Shown here piece after piece: positions 47,231 through 56,717 of a stretch of DNA of 64,000 bases. This stretch comes from Streptomyces sp. NBC_00193 (GTDB lineage: Bacteria; Actinomycetota; Actinomycetes; Streptomycetales; Streptomycetaceae), in assembly GCF_026342735.1 (NCBI RefSeq), contig NZ_JAPEMM010000001.1:5642001-5706000 (forward strand), in the 5' to 3' direction. The translations under genes were made by a program, and so were the position numbers. Every line of letters starts with the position of its first letter. Within the stretch, counting starts at the first letter, position 1. The notes under the pieces were generated by a model that saw only the letters and a program-made list of their open reading frames with translations, searched no databases and had not been told where the DNA came from.

Positions 47231-48717
47231 GCGGATCACCGAAGTACAGCACGGTGTCGGTCGCGCCGGCCTACGCACGGATCGAGGTGGGAAGGAGCCT
47301 TGCCCGGGCGGCCGCCCGCCAGCGGGTGGAGGCGCAGCGGTCGGAGGCCCGCCGGCGGCTGGAGGCGCAGCGCGCCAGGGAACGGGCCGAGCGCGCCGCC
47401 CAGCGGGCCCGGGAAGTCGCCGCCCGCCGGGAGCGGGCCAGGGCGGAGGCCGGGCGCCGGGAGGCGGAGCTCGCCCGGCGCCGGTCCGCGCAACAGGAGT
47501 CCCACGCCGCCGGGGTGCGCCGGGAGCAGGCCGACGCCGACGCGCGCCGGCTGGCCGAGGTGCGGCAGCTGCTGGGCCGGGCCCGCGCCGAGGACTCCGG
47601 TGTGCGCGTGCTGCGCGAGCGCCTGGACCTGCTCCAGAGCCGCGTGGAGCGGGGAGAGGATCCCGGCCGGGACATCGAGGAACTGCGCGGCCGGGTCGTC
47701 CTGCTCACCGAGGAGGCGGGGGCTTCCGGCCGGAACGCCGACCACGGTGCCGTCCTGGCCGGGCTGGAGGAACGGCTCGCCGGGATCGGACCGCAAGCCC
47801 GCGAAAGCGACCCCGAGGGACACCGGCGCTGCCTCGATCTGCTCGCCGAGTTGCGCGCCGCGGCCGGACCCGGTGCGCAGACGCGGTTCCAGGCGATGCT
47901 CGGCACCGCGGAGCACGCGCTCACCCGGCATGCCGCGACCGTCGGGGAGCGGGCCGCCGGAGAACGCCGTCGGGCGGAGGAGGCCCGAGAGGCACAACTG
48001 CAGGCGGAGGAGCGCGCGTCCGAGCAGGAGGCGGCACGGCAGGCCGCGCTGGAGGCCGAACAGGAGCGCGTGACGGCGATGCTCACGGAGGCCACGGACC
48101 GGCTCGGCGTCGTACGGCAGTCCGTGGCGGAGGCGGCGGCCGAGGCCCGCGAGCTCGCCGCCCCCGAACTCGCCGAGCGCATCGAGGCGGCGCTGACCGC
48201 CGTCACGAGCCCGCTCGCGGCGGACGCGCCGAAGGAGGCGCTGACGGCGGTCGCGGCACTGGAGGACCTGCTCGTCGGCACGGAAGCCCGGCTGGACGAA
48301 CTGCACTTGGCGTACGCACGCCGGATGGATCTCGCGCAGGCGCTGCAGGACGCCATGATCGGCGAGGGCTTCGCCTTCACCGGGGGAGCGGAGCAGGCCG
48401 GAGAGCTGCTGCTGAGCTTCGAGCGTCCGACCGGAGCGACGTACCGGACCACGATCACCACGGACGGCGGCGGCACCCCCGTCCTCGTCTACCAGGTCGA
48501 CGGCGAGCCCGATGTCACCCTCCGCCCGGATCCGGAGGTCGCGGTGTGCGACCGCACCGAGGACCTCCTGGTGCGGGTGCACGAGGCCATCGTCGAAGGG
48601 GACGGCTTCGTTCCCGGGGAACTCACCTGGCAGGGCAAGCCGCCGGGCCCGCAGGGCAAGACGCTGACGGACGTGGAGCAGGCGCCGGACACGGAGGAGT
48701 GGAGTTGGACCGGGTGA
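47227..48717 (+). CDS. Long coiled-coil protein with C-terminal globular domain
   Basis: 496 aa, family not recognised. Residues 20-125 are Arg/Ala/Glu-rich helix (repeats of RxxAExxR kind), and helix continues to about 345 with interruptions. The final 140 residues look globular: MDLAQALQDAMIGEGFAFTGG, LLLSFERPTGATYRTTIT, VLVYQVDGEPDVTLRPDPE, ELTWQGKPPGPQGK. No membrane segment. It may be a scaffold or adaptor for the AAA+/Hsp70 partners whose genes follow by four-base overlaps. Related E. coli-like systems also keep a coiled-coil subunit, but no homology can be claimed. Confidence 0.75.
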   Translation: MSGSPKYSTVSVAPAYARIEVGRSLARAAARQRVEAQRSEARRRLEAQRARERAERAAQRAREVAARRERARAEAGRREAELARRRSAQQESHAAGVRREQADADARRLAEVRQLLGRARAEDSGVRVLRERLDLLQSRVERGEDPGRDIEELRGRVVLLTEEAGASGRNADHGAVLAGLEERLAGIGPQARESDPEGHRRCLDLLAELRAAAGPGAQTRFQAMLGTAEHALTRHAATVGERAAGERRRAEEAREAQLQAEERASEQEAARQAALEAEQERVTAMLTEATDRLGVVRQSVAEAAAEARELAAPELAERIEAALTAVTSPLAADAPKEALTAVAALEDLLVGTEARLDELHLAYARRMDLAQALQDAMIGEGFAFTGGAEQAGELLLSFERPTGATYRTTITTDGGGTPVLVYQVDGEPDVTLRPDPEVAVCDRTEDLLVRVHEAIVEGDGFVPGELTWQGKPPGPQGKTLTDVEQAPDTEEWSWTG

Positions 48718-50858
48718 GCACCGTCGGCTGGGCGAAGCAGTCCGATGAGGGCGGGGCCGGCGGCGCGGGACGCCCCGCGCGTACGGAGCCTCCGGGCGGG
48801 CCCGCCGGGGACGGACAGCCGGTGGTCGCGGACGGCATGATGCCGCTGTGGGCGGTCTCCCTGGACTGGGAGCTGAGGCGTGGGCGCCAAGTGATCCTCA
48901 ACGGTCAGATCAGGGACCGCTGGTGGTTCGCGGACCGGCCGGCCTCCTTCCGCGAGGTGGTCGCCGGCCTCCTCGAAGCGCGCGGCGCCGAGGTCGTCGG
49001 CTGGTGGGATCCGGTGGGCGGGCTCACCTTTCCGCTGCCCGGTCACGCCGAGCGCTTCGACGAGCTGCGCGAAGGGCGGTCCTCCGGGCGCGCGCAGACG
49101 CCGGGCGGGGCTGCCACACCGGGCGGGGCTGCCACCCCGGGCGGGGCGTCCGGGACCGGAACGCCCCCGGACGCCGCGGGAACGCGGCCCCCGCCGCAGG
49201 GGCGCGGGGACGCGGAAGGGCCGCTCGACGGCGCACCGGACGCCAGCGCCCGCGCCCGGCGCGGAGACGAGCGGGACCGCGGCCGCGAACGCCTGCTGAC
49301 GCCGCGGCAGTCGGGCCGGCCCCGCTCCTTCGAGGACGTCGTCGCCACCGTGCACCGCCTGGTGGCCCTGCCCGACGCGGCGGTCGCCTTCGTCTTCGAG
49401 GACGTCGACCACCATCTGCCGCCCGGCCGGCCCGAATCGCACCTGGGCTACCTGAGGCTGCGCGCCGCGATGACGGACGCCGTGACCCCGCGCTCCGCCG
49501 CGGGCCCGGCCCCGCACGCGCGCAACGCGGTGCTGTGCGCGGTGGGCGACGTCGGGCGGCTGCCCGGCTGGTTCCACCTGGAGGACCCGAGGGTCGCCGC
49601 ACTCCACATCGGCCCGCCCGACCCCAGCGAACGGCGGCTGTGGCTCACCTGGCTGCTCCGCACCTTCAACGGCGCGCACGAGTCCTCGCGCGCCGATCTC
49701 GAAGCCCTCGTGGGAGCCACCGACGGCATGCTGGGCTGGGACATCGACTCCCTCGCCAGGACCTCGTGGATGCGCAACGCACCCGTGGGGAAACCGGACA
49801 AGCTGCTGGAACTGCACCGGCTCAACGTGAGCGTCGATCCGTGGACCCAGCTCGACCGGGAGACCGTCGCGGGCGCCGCCGGGGCCCTCGGCTCCCGGGT
49901 GGTCGGCCAGAGCGTGGCCGTGAACGCCGTGGCCTCCGCCCTCCAGTCCGCCTTCGTGGGCGTCGACTTCGGCAGCTCGGGGACCGCTCGTCCCCGGGGC
50001 GCCTTCTTCTTCGTCGGCCCGACCGGCGTCGGCAAGACCGAACTCGCCAAGTCCGTAGCCGAGTTGATGTTCGGCGATCAGAGCGCCTACGCCCGCTTCG
50101 ACATGAGCGAGTACCAGCAGGAGCACGCCGCCGAACGCCTGGCCGGCGCGCCGCCCGGCTACATCGGCCACGAACAGGGGGGCGAGCTGACCCGCCGCGT
50201 GCAGGAACGGCCTTTCAGCGTGCTGCTCTTCGACGAGATCGAGAAGGCCCACCCCAAGGTGCTGGACAAGTTCCTGCAGATCCTGGAGGACGGCCGGCTC
50301 ACCGACGGCCGCGGCCAGACGGCGTACTTCTCCCAGTGCCTGATCATCTTCACCTCCAACACGGGGGCGGATCAGGTCCGGAGCCTGCTGGAGGAGCGCG
50401 ACCGGCTCTCGTACCCCCAGCTGGAGGCGCACTTCACCCGCGCCGTGGAGGAGAAGTTCCGGCAGATCGGCAGGCCGGAGATCTACGGCCGGCTCAAGCC
50501 GGGCGTGGTCGTCTTCGACATGCTGCGCCCCGAGCACGTCGCCAGGATCGCCGACCGGCTGCTCGGGGAGCTCGCCGAGTCGGTCCGGGAACGCCACCGC
50601 GTGGAGCTGGTTCCCGACACGGACACCCTGCACCCGTGGATCACGGAGCGGATGTCGGACCCCGCGCACCAGGCCTACGGCGGGCGGCAGATCCGCAACG
50701 AACTGGAACTGGTGCGCGCGGCCGTCGTCGGCCATCTGCTGGTGAACCGTCCGGAGCCGGGCAGCCGGATCCGGGTCGGCCTCGGGGCCGACGGCCGGCC
50801 GTGGGTCACCGCCGACGGCGCGGGGCCGTTCGCGGGCGAAGGGAGCGTACGGTCATGA
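48714..50858 (+). CDS. ClpB/ClpA-like AAA+ ATPase with degenerate N-terminal module
   Basis: 714 aa from GTG 48714. C-terminal AAA+ module of the Clp D2 type: GPTGVGKTE from residue 435, Asp/Glu of LLFDEIEKAHP near 507, TSNTG sensor near 545, and a D2-small domain to 690. It includes the GYIGHEQGGELT pore-like loop seen in ClpB/ClpA. The N-terminal part (40-375) keeps traces of an NTPase (FVFEDVDHH) but no Walker A, so is probably inactive; residues 110-185 are a Gly/Pro/Ala-rich linker with a TPGGAA triplication. No Clp N-domain, no ClpP-binding loop seen. A protein remodelling role with the Hsp70-like protein encoded next is likely. Confidence 0.88.
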   Translation: MSTVGWAKQSDEGGAGGAGRPARTEPPGGPAGDGQPVVADGMMPLWAVSLDWELRRGRQVILNGQIRDRWWFADRPASFREVVAGLLEARGAEVVGWWDPVGGLTFPLPGHAERFDELREGRSSGRAQTPGGAATPGGAATPGGASGTGTPPDAAGTRPPPQGRGDAEGPLDGAPDASARARRGDERDRGRERLLTPRQSGRPRSFEDVVATVHRLVALPDAAVAFVFEDVDHHLPPGRPESHLGYLRLRAAMTDAVTPRSAAGPAPHARNAVLCAVGDVGRLPGWFHLEDPRVAALHIGPPDPSERRLWLTWLLRTFNGAHESSRADLEALVGATDGMLGWDIDSLARTSWMRNAPVGKPDKLLELHRLNVSVDPWTQLDRETVAGAAGALGSRVVGQSVAVNAVASALQSAFVGVDFGSSGTARPRGAFFFVGPTGVGKTELAKSVAELMFGDQSAYARFDMSEYQQEHAAERLAGAPPGYIGHEQGGELTRRVQERPFSVLLFDEIEKAHPKVLDKFLQILEDGRLTDGRGQTAYFSQCLIIFTSNTGADQVRSLLEERDRLSYPQLEAHFTRAVEEKFRQIGRPEIYGRLKPGVVVFDMLRPEHVARIADRLLGELAESVRERHRVELVPDTDTLHPWITERMSDPAHQAYGGRQIRNELELVRAAVVGHLLVNRPEPGSRIRVGLGADGRPWVTADGAGPFAGEGSVRS

Positions 50859-52990
50859 TCGCCATCGACCTGGGACACCGCTTCGGGAGGGTCGCGCGGG
50901 TGGGCCCCGACGGCCTGCCGGAGGTGACCACGACCCGGCTCGCCGGTGCGGACGGCGTCCTCGACCCGGTCCGGGCCCTGCCCCTGCTGATCGGATCCGC
51001 CCCGGCGGGAGAGGGGGGCCACGGGGCGCAACCGGACCGCACGGCCGCTCTCGGACTCCCTGTGTCGGGCGGGCGGGAGGACGAGCTGCGGTACGCGGTG
51101 GAGCGCTCCGGGCTCGAGGTCGGACGCGTCGTACCGGAGCCCGTGGCCGTGGCCCTGCACTACGGGGCCGTCGCGCAGGGCGTGGACCACACGGTCCTGG
51201 TCTGCGACCAGGGGGCGACCACCCTGGACCTGAGCGTCCTGGCCGTCGCCCCCGACCTCACCGTGCACGTGGTCCGCTGCCTCAGCCTCCACCTCGGCGG
51301 CGACGACTGGGACGCCGCGGTCGCCGCCGAACTCGCCGGCCGCCTGCCGGACGGCGTGGACCCGCTCGGCGCGGCGGAGGTCCTGCGACGGGCGCTCGGC
51401 GACTCGGACACCGTCACCGAGGCCGTGGAGGACGCCGAGGGCGGCCGCCATGCGCTGACCCTGGACCGGAGCGACTTCGAGCGGGCGGTGACGCCCCTGC
51501 GGGAGCGCCTGCTCGCCGCCGTAGCGGAGCAGCTCGGCATCGCGGAACCGGCCGTGGACACGGTGCTGCTGGCCGGCGGGATGGGCGCCGAGCCCGGGCT
51601 GCGGACCGGGATCGAGGCCCTCCCGGCCGCACAGGGCCTGACGGTGCGCTGCGACCGCCCCGAACTCGCCGTCGTGCTCGGGTTGCTGGAGCTGCGGGAC
51701 TTCGGAGTGCTGCGCGTCGTCACCGGATCAGCCGGGAGGCCGCCACGGGCGGAGGCCGGGTACGGGGGCCGGGACTCCGGGTACGCCGGCCGCGACTCCG
51801 GCTACCCGCGTACGGAGAGCGGTCGCCCCGGCGGGGACACCCGGTACGCGGCCGGTCCGGAGTACGTGGACACCCTCCTGGACCCCGAACCCGCCGGAGC
51901 GCCGACGGACCCGGAGCCCCGCACCGGGCGCCCCCCGGTGGAGGACCCCGAGCCCGCCCCGCGGCAGGGCGGCGGGCCGGCCGGGCAGGAGGACGCCTTC
52001 GCGCCCTCCGAGCCCGAAGCCGCCGTGCCGCAGCCGCACGCCGAGCCCCCGCACGCCCCGTACACCGAGTCCGCGCACGCCCCGTACGACGAGCCCCCGT
52101 ACGCCGAGCCCCGGTACGCCGAATCCCCGTACGCCGAATCCCCGGCGGCCGGACCCGCGTCCGCCGATGCCCCCGGCTCGCCGGAGGAATCGCCACCGCC
52201 CCCGCCGAGCGCTCACCACCCCGGGCCCGATCCCCACCGCGAGCCCGAGCCCGGTCCCGAGCCCCGCCCTGACCCCGACTCCCCGGCCCCGCCCCGCAGC
52301 GATCCGTACGACCTGACGGACGAGGACCCGCCGCGGTCCCCCGTCGATCCGCGGATCCTGTTCGCGGTCCCGGTGGGCCAGCTCCAGGCCGTCCGGCGCG
52401 GGGACCACCTCCTCGTGCTGTGGGCCTGGCCCGAGGGGGCCCTGAGCGCGCGGGTGCGCTGGCGCCGGGAGGGGAACACCGCCGGGGCCGCCGCGGGCGC
52501 GGGGGACACCGTGTGCCGCCGCCGGGTGTACGAGCACGACGGCGGCTTCGACCTGACCGTCGGCAACGCGGCCGTCACCCTCACCGTGGAGGCCCTGGTG
52601 GCGGATCTCGGCGAGGACTGCGAAGGAGCCTCCTCCCTGCTCGTCCCGGCCGCCCCGACGGTCGTCTCGTACGAGCCGAGCGTGCGCCGCCGCCTCAAGG
52701 GCCGGGTGGCCACGGTCACCTTCACCTCCGAGGACGGCTGCGACCTGCCCGGGCTCCGCATCGTCCACAGCCTCGGCCGCTTCCGCCCCACCAGTACGGC
52801 CGAGGGCACCGTCCTGCACGAGGTGCCCGCACAGCGGCTGTCCGCAGCCACCCCCTTGACCGTGGAGTTCCCGCTGCCCGCCACGCGCGGCCCGTCCTGG
52901 CTGGTCTGCTTCCCGGCGCACGCGGACGCGGGCACCGACCTCGGTATCGACATCCGCCCGACGGCGCTGCACAGACTGCGAGTCACCTGA
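50855..52990 (+). CDS. Hsp70-like actin-fold ATPase with proline linker and beta domain
   Basis: 711 aa. Residues 1-290 are a shortened Hsp70/actin ATPase: phosphate 1 motif IAIDLGHRFGRVARV (canonical TTN is replaced), EPVAVALHYG near 90, phosphate 2 DQGATTLDLS in place of DLGGGTFD, and adenosine motif VLLAGGMG near 235. There is no substrate-binding domain. Instead, a long Pro/Glu/Tyr-rich disordered linker (295-485) with repeated PYAE units leads to a beta-rich C-terminal domain (485-711) of unknown family, with VRWRREG, VYEHDGGFDLTVGNAAVTLTVEALVA and others resembling FN3-like strands. May act as a nucleotide-switched scaffold with the AAA+ protein. Confidence 0.82.
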   Translation: MIAIDLGHRFGRVARVGPDGLPEVTTTRLAGADGVLDPVRALPLLIGSAPAGEGGHGAQPDRTAALGLPVSGGREDELRYAVERSGLEVGRVVPEPVAVALHYGAVAQGVDHTVLVCDQGATTLDLSVLAVAPDLTVHVVRCLSLHLGGDDWDAAVAAELAGRLPDGVDPLGAAEVLRRALGDSDTVTEAVEDAEGGRHALTLDRSDFERAVTPLRERLLAAVAEQLGIAEPAVDTVLLAGGMGAEPGLRTGIEALPAAQGLTVRCDRPELAVVLGLLELRDFGVLRVVTGSAGRPPRAEAGYGGRDSGYAGRDSGYPRTESGRPGGDTRYAAGPEYVDTLLDPEPAGAPTDPEPRTGRPPVEDPEPAPRQGGGPAGQEDAFAPSEPEAAVPQPHAEPPHAPYTESAHAPYDEPPYAEPRYAESPYAESPAAGPASADAPGSPEESPPPPPSAHHPGPDPHREPEPGPEPRPDPDSPAPPRSDPYDLTDEDPPRSPVDPRILFAVPVGQLQAVRRGDHLLVLWAWPEGALSARVRWRREGNTAGAAAGAGDTVCRRRVYEHDGGFDLTVGNAAVTLTVEALVADLGEDCEGASSLLVPAAPTVVSYEPSVRRRLKGRVATVTFTSEDGCDLPGLRIVHSLGRFRPTSTAEGTVLHEVPAQRLSAATPLTVEFPLPATRGPSWLVCFPAHADAGTDLGIDIRPTALHRLRVT

Positions 52991-54180
52991 TGGCCAAACG
53001 CCTCATCTGCCCCTACTGCTACGAGAACTTCGCCCCGCGCGAGATCCGGTTCCGCTGCCACAGCCGGTTGAGCCGGACCGGAAAGCAGTGCGAGCGGCGC
53101 CGCGACCAGGTGCTCGACCAGCGGAAGGGACCCCGCCGCAGCCACGACCTCGGACCGGACTTCGCCGCCGACGGCCGCAAGCCCACGGCCGTCTGCCCGG
53201 ACTGCGACGGAGAGACCACCTACCGGATCTGCCCGGTCTGCCACTCCGAACTGCCCGTCCAGTTCGGCATGATGGACAACCGTCTGATCGCCATGGTCGG
53301 CCCGAAGGCGTCCGGCAAGACCGTCTACATGACGGTGCTGCTCCACGAGATGCGCAACCGGATCGGAGAGGCCTTCGGAGCTGCCCTGATGGGCTCGGAC
53401 GACGAGACGATGCGGCGCTTCAGCTCCGACTACGAGGACCGCCTCTACCGCGACAACCAGATGTTCCCCGGCACCCAGACGGCCTCCACCAACCTCAACC
53501 GGGTGGATCCGCTGGTCTTCCGCTTCGGCCTGCGCCGTCGCACGCTGCTCGGCGAACGCCCGCAGCACACCGTCCTGTCCTTCTTCGACACGGCCGGCGA
53601 GGACTTCAACTCCCGGGAGAACGTGGAGCTCAACACCCGCTATCTGGCCGGCGCCGACGGCATCGTGCTGCTGCTCGACCCGCTGCAGATGCCGGGCGCC
53701 CGCGACAACGCCCTGCCCGGGACCCCGCTGCCGGGCAGCGAGGGGCTCGACCCTCCCATCAACGTCCTCTCCCGGGTGACCAACCTGCTGCTCGCCCGCG
53801 GTTCCGGCCGGGCCGCCCAGAAGATAGACATACCGATCGCCGTCGTCTTCTCGAAGATGGACGCCTTCTGGCACCTGCTCGATGCCGGCAGCCCGCTGCG
53901 CGACCACGTGCCCGCGCGGGACCGCTTCGACGTGGGCGACAGCCTCAACGTCCACGAGGAGGTGCGCCGGCTCCTCAAGGACTGGGACGGCGTGCCGATC
54001 GACCACCTGCTGGACAACCACTACTCCCGCTACCGGTACTTCGGGGTCTCCGCGCTCGGCCGCCACCCCACCACCGACGCCCGGGTCGCCGCCACCGGCA
54101 TCCAGCCGTACCGGGTCGCCGACCCCCTGCTGTGGCTCCTGAGCGAGTTCGGTTCGGTGCCGAAGGCGGGCCGGGGATGA
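52990..54180 (+). CDS. Zinc-ribbon GTPase, double-GTPase type 1
   Basis: 396 aa. N-terminal zinc ribbons: Cys7/Cys10, Cys69/Cys72, Cys81/Cys84. P-loop GPKASGKT at 104-111; switch II DTAGED at 200-205; SKMD at 288-291 in place of NKxD. A Thr-rich strand (TQTASTNLNR) around 161-171 may hold switch I. Matches, as I remember it, the Pfam double-GTPase (DO-GTPase1) family, always paired with a second, membrane-linked GTPase and a GAP1 protein, as here. Start codon overlaps the Hsp70-like stop by one base. Likely a signalling switch of the system. Confidence 0.82.
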   Translation: MAKRLICPYCYENFAPREIRFRCHSRLSRTGKQCERRRDQVLDQRKGPRRSHDLGPDFAADGRKPTAVCPDCDGETTYRICPVCHSELPVQFGMMDNRLIAMVGPKASGKTVYMTVLLHEMRNRIGEAFGAALMGSDDETMRRFSSDYEDRLYRDNQMFPGTQTASTNLNRVDPLVFRFGLRRRTLLGERPQHTVLSFFDTAGEDFNSRENVELNTRYLAGADGIVLLLDPLQMPGARDNALPGTPLPGSEGLDPPINVLSRVTNLLLARGSGRAAQKIDIPIAVVFSKMDAFWHLLDAGSPLRDHVPARDRFDVGDSLNVHEEVRRLLKDWDGVPIDHLLDNHYSRYRYFGVSALGRHPTTDARVAATGIQPYRVADPLLWLLSEFGSVPKAGRG

Positions 54181-56711
54181 AGCACTTCCAGCAGCTCTAC
54201 TACACCTCCTGCGAGCACGGGCTCAGCGGGTTCTCCGGCTTCCAGTTCAACGCCGTCAGCCCGGGCGTCACCGCGGGCACCCGGCAGGCCGTGGAGGCCC
54301 TGGCCGGGTACGAGCCGCCCCGCTCCCTGGTGGAGTCGGACACGCCGGAGCTGCTGGAGCGCTGCCCGGTCAACCTCTGCTACCGGCCCTACGACCGGGA
54401 CGGGCGCCGCGCCACCGCGCTGTGCGTGCGGTACGTGGGCCGCGACTCCGCCCGCCGCTTCGGCAACTACTTCGCCCACGCCCTGCACAGCGAGGACTTC
54501 CGGGAGGCCGCGGGCGGGATGCTCGGGATCGAGTTGTGGAACTCGCCCGTGTGGACCCGCACGGTGGCCCCGGCCACCGAGATCCCGGTGCTCGCGGCGC
54601 CCGCGCCCGGACCGCTCGGTGTCCGGGCCGTGGCCGAGTTCCTGCGCGGGCATCCCCACGCGGCCCGGCTGCCGGAGCTGCTGGCCGCCGTGTTCGCCGC
54701 GCTCACCGAACACGGCTCGGTGGTGGTGGTCGACCACGACACCGAACGGATCGCGCGCTGGTTCGCCGCCGTCTCCTACCTGCTGCCGCCTCCGCTCGCC
54801 CGCGGGCTCTCCTTCGCCACCTACGTCTTCCGTCCGGCCCGGAGCCGGCTGCACCTGATCGGCACCGTGCCGGAGGCGCAGCTCGCCTTCGGCACGGACG
54901 ACGAAGCGGCCTACACCGTCTTCGACTTCTCGCGGGGCGTCTTCCCGGAGGTGCCCGTCAGCGACCTGGTCCGCCTCCTCACCCGGATCGGCGTCGATTC
55001 CGTCCGGCTCGTCTGGTCCTGGACGGCCGACTACACGCGGGGCGGGGAGGAGACGCCGGAGGACTGGCACGCCCCCGTCGCCGCAGCGGCGTGTGCGGGC
55101 GGCATCACGCTCACCAAGGCCGACGCACACGCGGTGATCGACTGGCTGGCCGGGGCCGACCACCTGGGCGCACTCGGGGCGACCGTCGCGGACGACATCC
55201 ACCGCAAGCACCGGGACCTCGACGACGGCCGGCTGGCCATGCTGAGCGCGGCCGCGAAGGCCGGAGGCGACATCGGCGTGCACCGTGAGATCGAGGGGAA
55301 ACTGCACGCGTCGCGCATGCGGGCCTACGTCCGCTCCGCCGGGAACGCCGCCCCGCCGGTGCCGATCGACGACCCGACGGCGCGCGAGCGGGCCACCGCC
55401 CTGTGGGAGCGGCTCGCGGCGGAGGCGCGGACCCCCCGCGAGCGGACCCGCCTGCTGCTCTGGGCCGTCGGCGCCCGGCTCTCCCTGACGCGGGAGGCCG
55501 TGGAGCGGGAGACCCTGGACCTGGCTCACGCGCTGCTCGCTTCGAGCACCGACGAGCTGCTCGACGAGGTGTCCGAACTCCTGCGCGTCCTGCCGGTGAT
55601 GCGCGCATCCCTGGCCGCGGCGGTGGAGGAGGTGCTGAAGGGACGCTCCGGCCAGGAGCAGGTGCTGTCGCACTTCCCAGCAAACCTCCTGCGCGAGGAC
55701 GACCTGGCGGACCGCCCCCTGGTCCTGGAGCACCACCTGCGGGCGAGGGCCGAACGGATCCGCTCGGACACGGTTCCGATCATGTTCAAGATCCTGAAGA
55801 TCCGGGGGCGCACATCGCCCGACGAGGAGCTGGTGAGCGCCCTCTGGCACCCCTCGCGGACCTGGTCCCACGCGGATGCGGCCTGGATCGCCAGGCTGCT
55901 GCCCGCCGCGGAACCGGTGGACGAGGCGGTCGGCGCATGGTTCCGCCGCGCGCTGGGCCAGGACATCCAGGAAGAAGAGTCCCTGGCGGCCTGTCTACGC
56001 CTGTGCGGGCTGCTCGCCGAACCGGGCCGCTTCGCCTGGCTGCCCGCGGACGTGGGGGAGCGCGTACGGATCGCCCTCGATCTGAACAGGGCCCTCCGTG
56101 AGGCCGTCGAGGCCACGGAGCTCCTCGAGGCCTTCGACGTCCCACCGAAGCTCCGGTGGTCCGCGACGCTCGCGCTCACGAACCTGTGCCTGGTGCCCGC
56201 CATGCTCTGGCTGCCCGTCGACACCCCGCGGCTGCACGGCCGGCTGACGGAGCTGAGCGACCGCGACCTGGACCGCTACCTGTCGGACGTGCACCGCAGG
56301 GTCACGGGCGGCGAGGGGATCGGCGACGTACTGCTCAGCCATGTGGCCACCGCGGCCACCCTGTCGCGGCGGTCTCTGCGCACCCAGGCCCAACTGGAGC
56401 TCGTGACGGCGATCCGCTCCCATCCCGCCGCGCACTGGCCCCTGGCGGACCTGGCACGACTGGAGGCGGCCGTACGGCCCCACCAGCCCCAACTCGCCGA
56501 CCACTACGCCGAGGACGCCGAGTCCCGGCGCAGCAGCCCGCAACGCCGGGCGGGCTGGCTCTCGCGCTTCGGCCGCTCGACGTCCGCCGCCGCGGACCCT
56601 CCCGGCGCGAGGGCGACCGAGCCCCCGGCACCGGACGCGCCACGTCCTGATGCGCCACGTCCCGATGCACCACGTCCCGGCACGTCACGGAAGAAGAAGA
56701 AAGGACAGTGA
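54177..56711 (+). CDS. GTPase-associated protein 1 (GAP1-N2/M/C type)
   Basis: 844 aa. N-terminus starts with the characteristic QQLYYTSCEHGLSGFSGFQFNAVSPG; residues 1-155 form the N domain, 160-240 the M domain (PGPLGVRAVAEFLRG, VVDHDTERIARWFAAVSYLLPPPLARGLSFATYV), and the long helical C-terminal domain runs to about 790. The end is a disordered tail with a DAPRP triplication and KKKK. Function is inferred only from constant pairing with double GTPases. Despite the name no Arg-finger activity can be assigned by eye. Confidence 0.8.
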   Translation: MKHFQQLYYTSCEHGLSGFSGFQFNAVSPGVTAGTRQAVEALAGYEPPRSLVESDTPELLERCPVNLCYRPYDRDGRRATALCVRYVGRDSARRFGNYFAHALHSEDFREAAGGMLGIELWNSPVWTRTVAPATEIPVLAAPAPGPLGVRAVAEFLRGHPHAARLPELLAAVFAALTEHGSVVVVDHDTERIARWFAAVSYLLPPPLARGLSFATYVFRPARSRLHLIGTVPEAQLAFGTDDEAAYTVFDFSRGVFPEVPVSDLVRLLTRIGVDSVRLVWSWTADYTRGGEETPEDWHAPVAAAACAGGITLTKADAHAVIDWLAGADHLGALGATVADDIHRKHRDLDDGRLAMLSAAAKAGGDIGVHREIEGKLHASRMRAYVRSAGNAAPPVPIDDPTARERATALWERLAAEARTPRERTRLLLWAVGARLSLTREAVERETLDLAHALLASSTDELLDEVSELLRVLPVMRASLAAAVEEVLKGRSGQEQVLSHFPANLLREDDLADRPLVLEHHLRARAERIRSDTVPIMFKILKIRGRTSPDEELVSALWHPSRTWSHADAAWIARLLPAAEPVDEAVGAWFRRALGQDIQEEESLAACLRLCGLLAEPGRFAWLPADVGERVRIALDLNRALREAVEATELLEAFDVPPKLRWSATLALTNLCLVPAMLWLPVDTPRLHGRLTELSDRDLDRYLSDVHRRVTGGEGIGDVLLSHVATAATLSRRSLRTQAQLELVTAIRSHPAAHWPLADLARLEAAVRPHQPQLADHYAEDAESRRSSPQRRAGWLSRFGRSTSAAADPPGARATEPPAPDAPRPDAPRPDAPRPGTSRKKKKGQ
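56634..56678 (+). repeat. 15-bp triple repeat in GAP1 tail
   Basis: Three tandem copies of a 15-base unit (gatgcgccacgtccc and variants) encode DAPRP three times, followed by Arg/Lys residues and the stop. The repeat keeps frame and looks like a length-variable linker. Confidence 0.7.
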
Positions 56712-56717
56712 CCCGCC

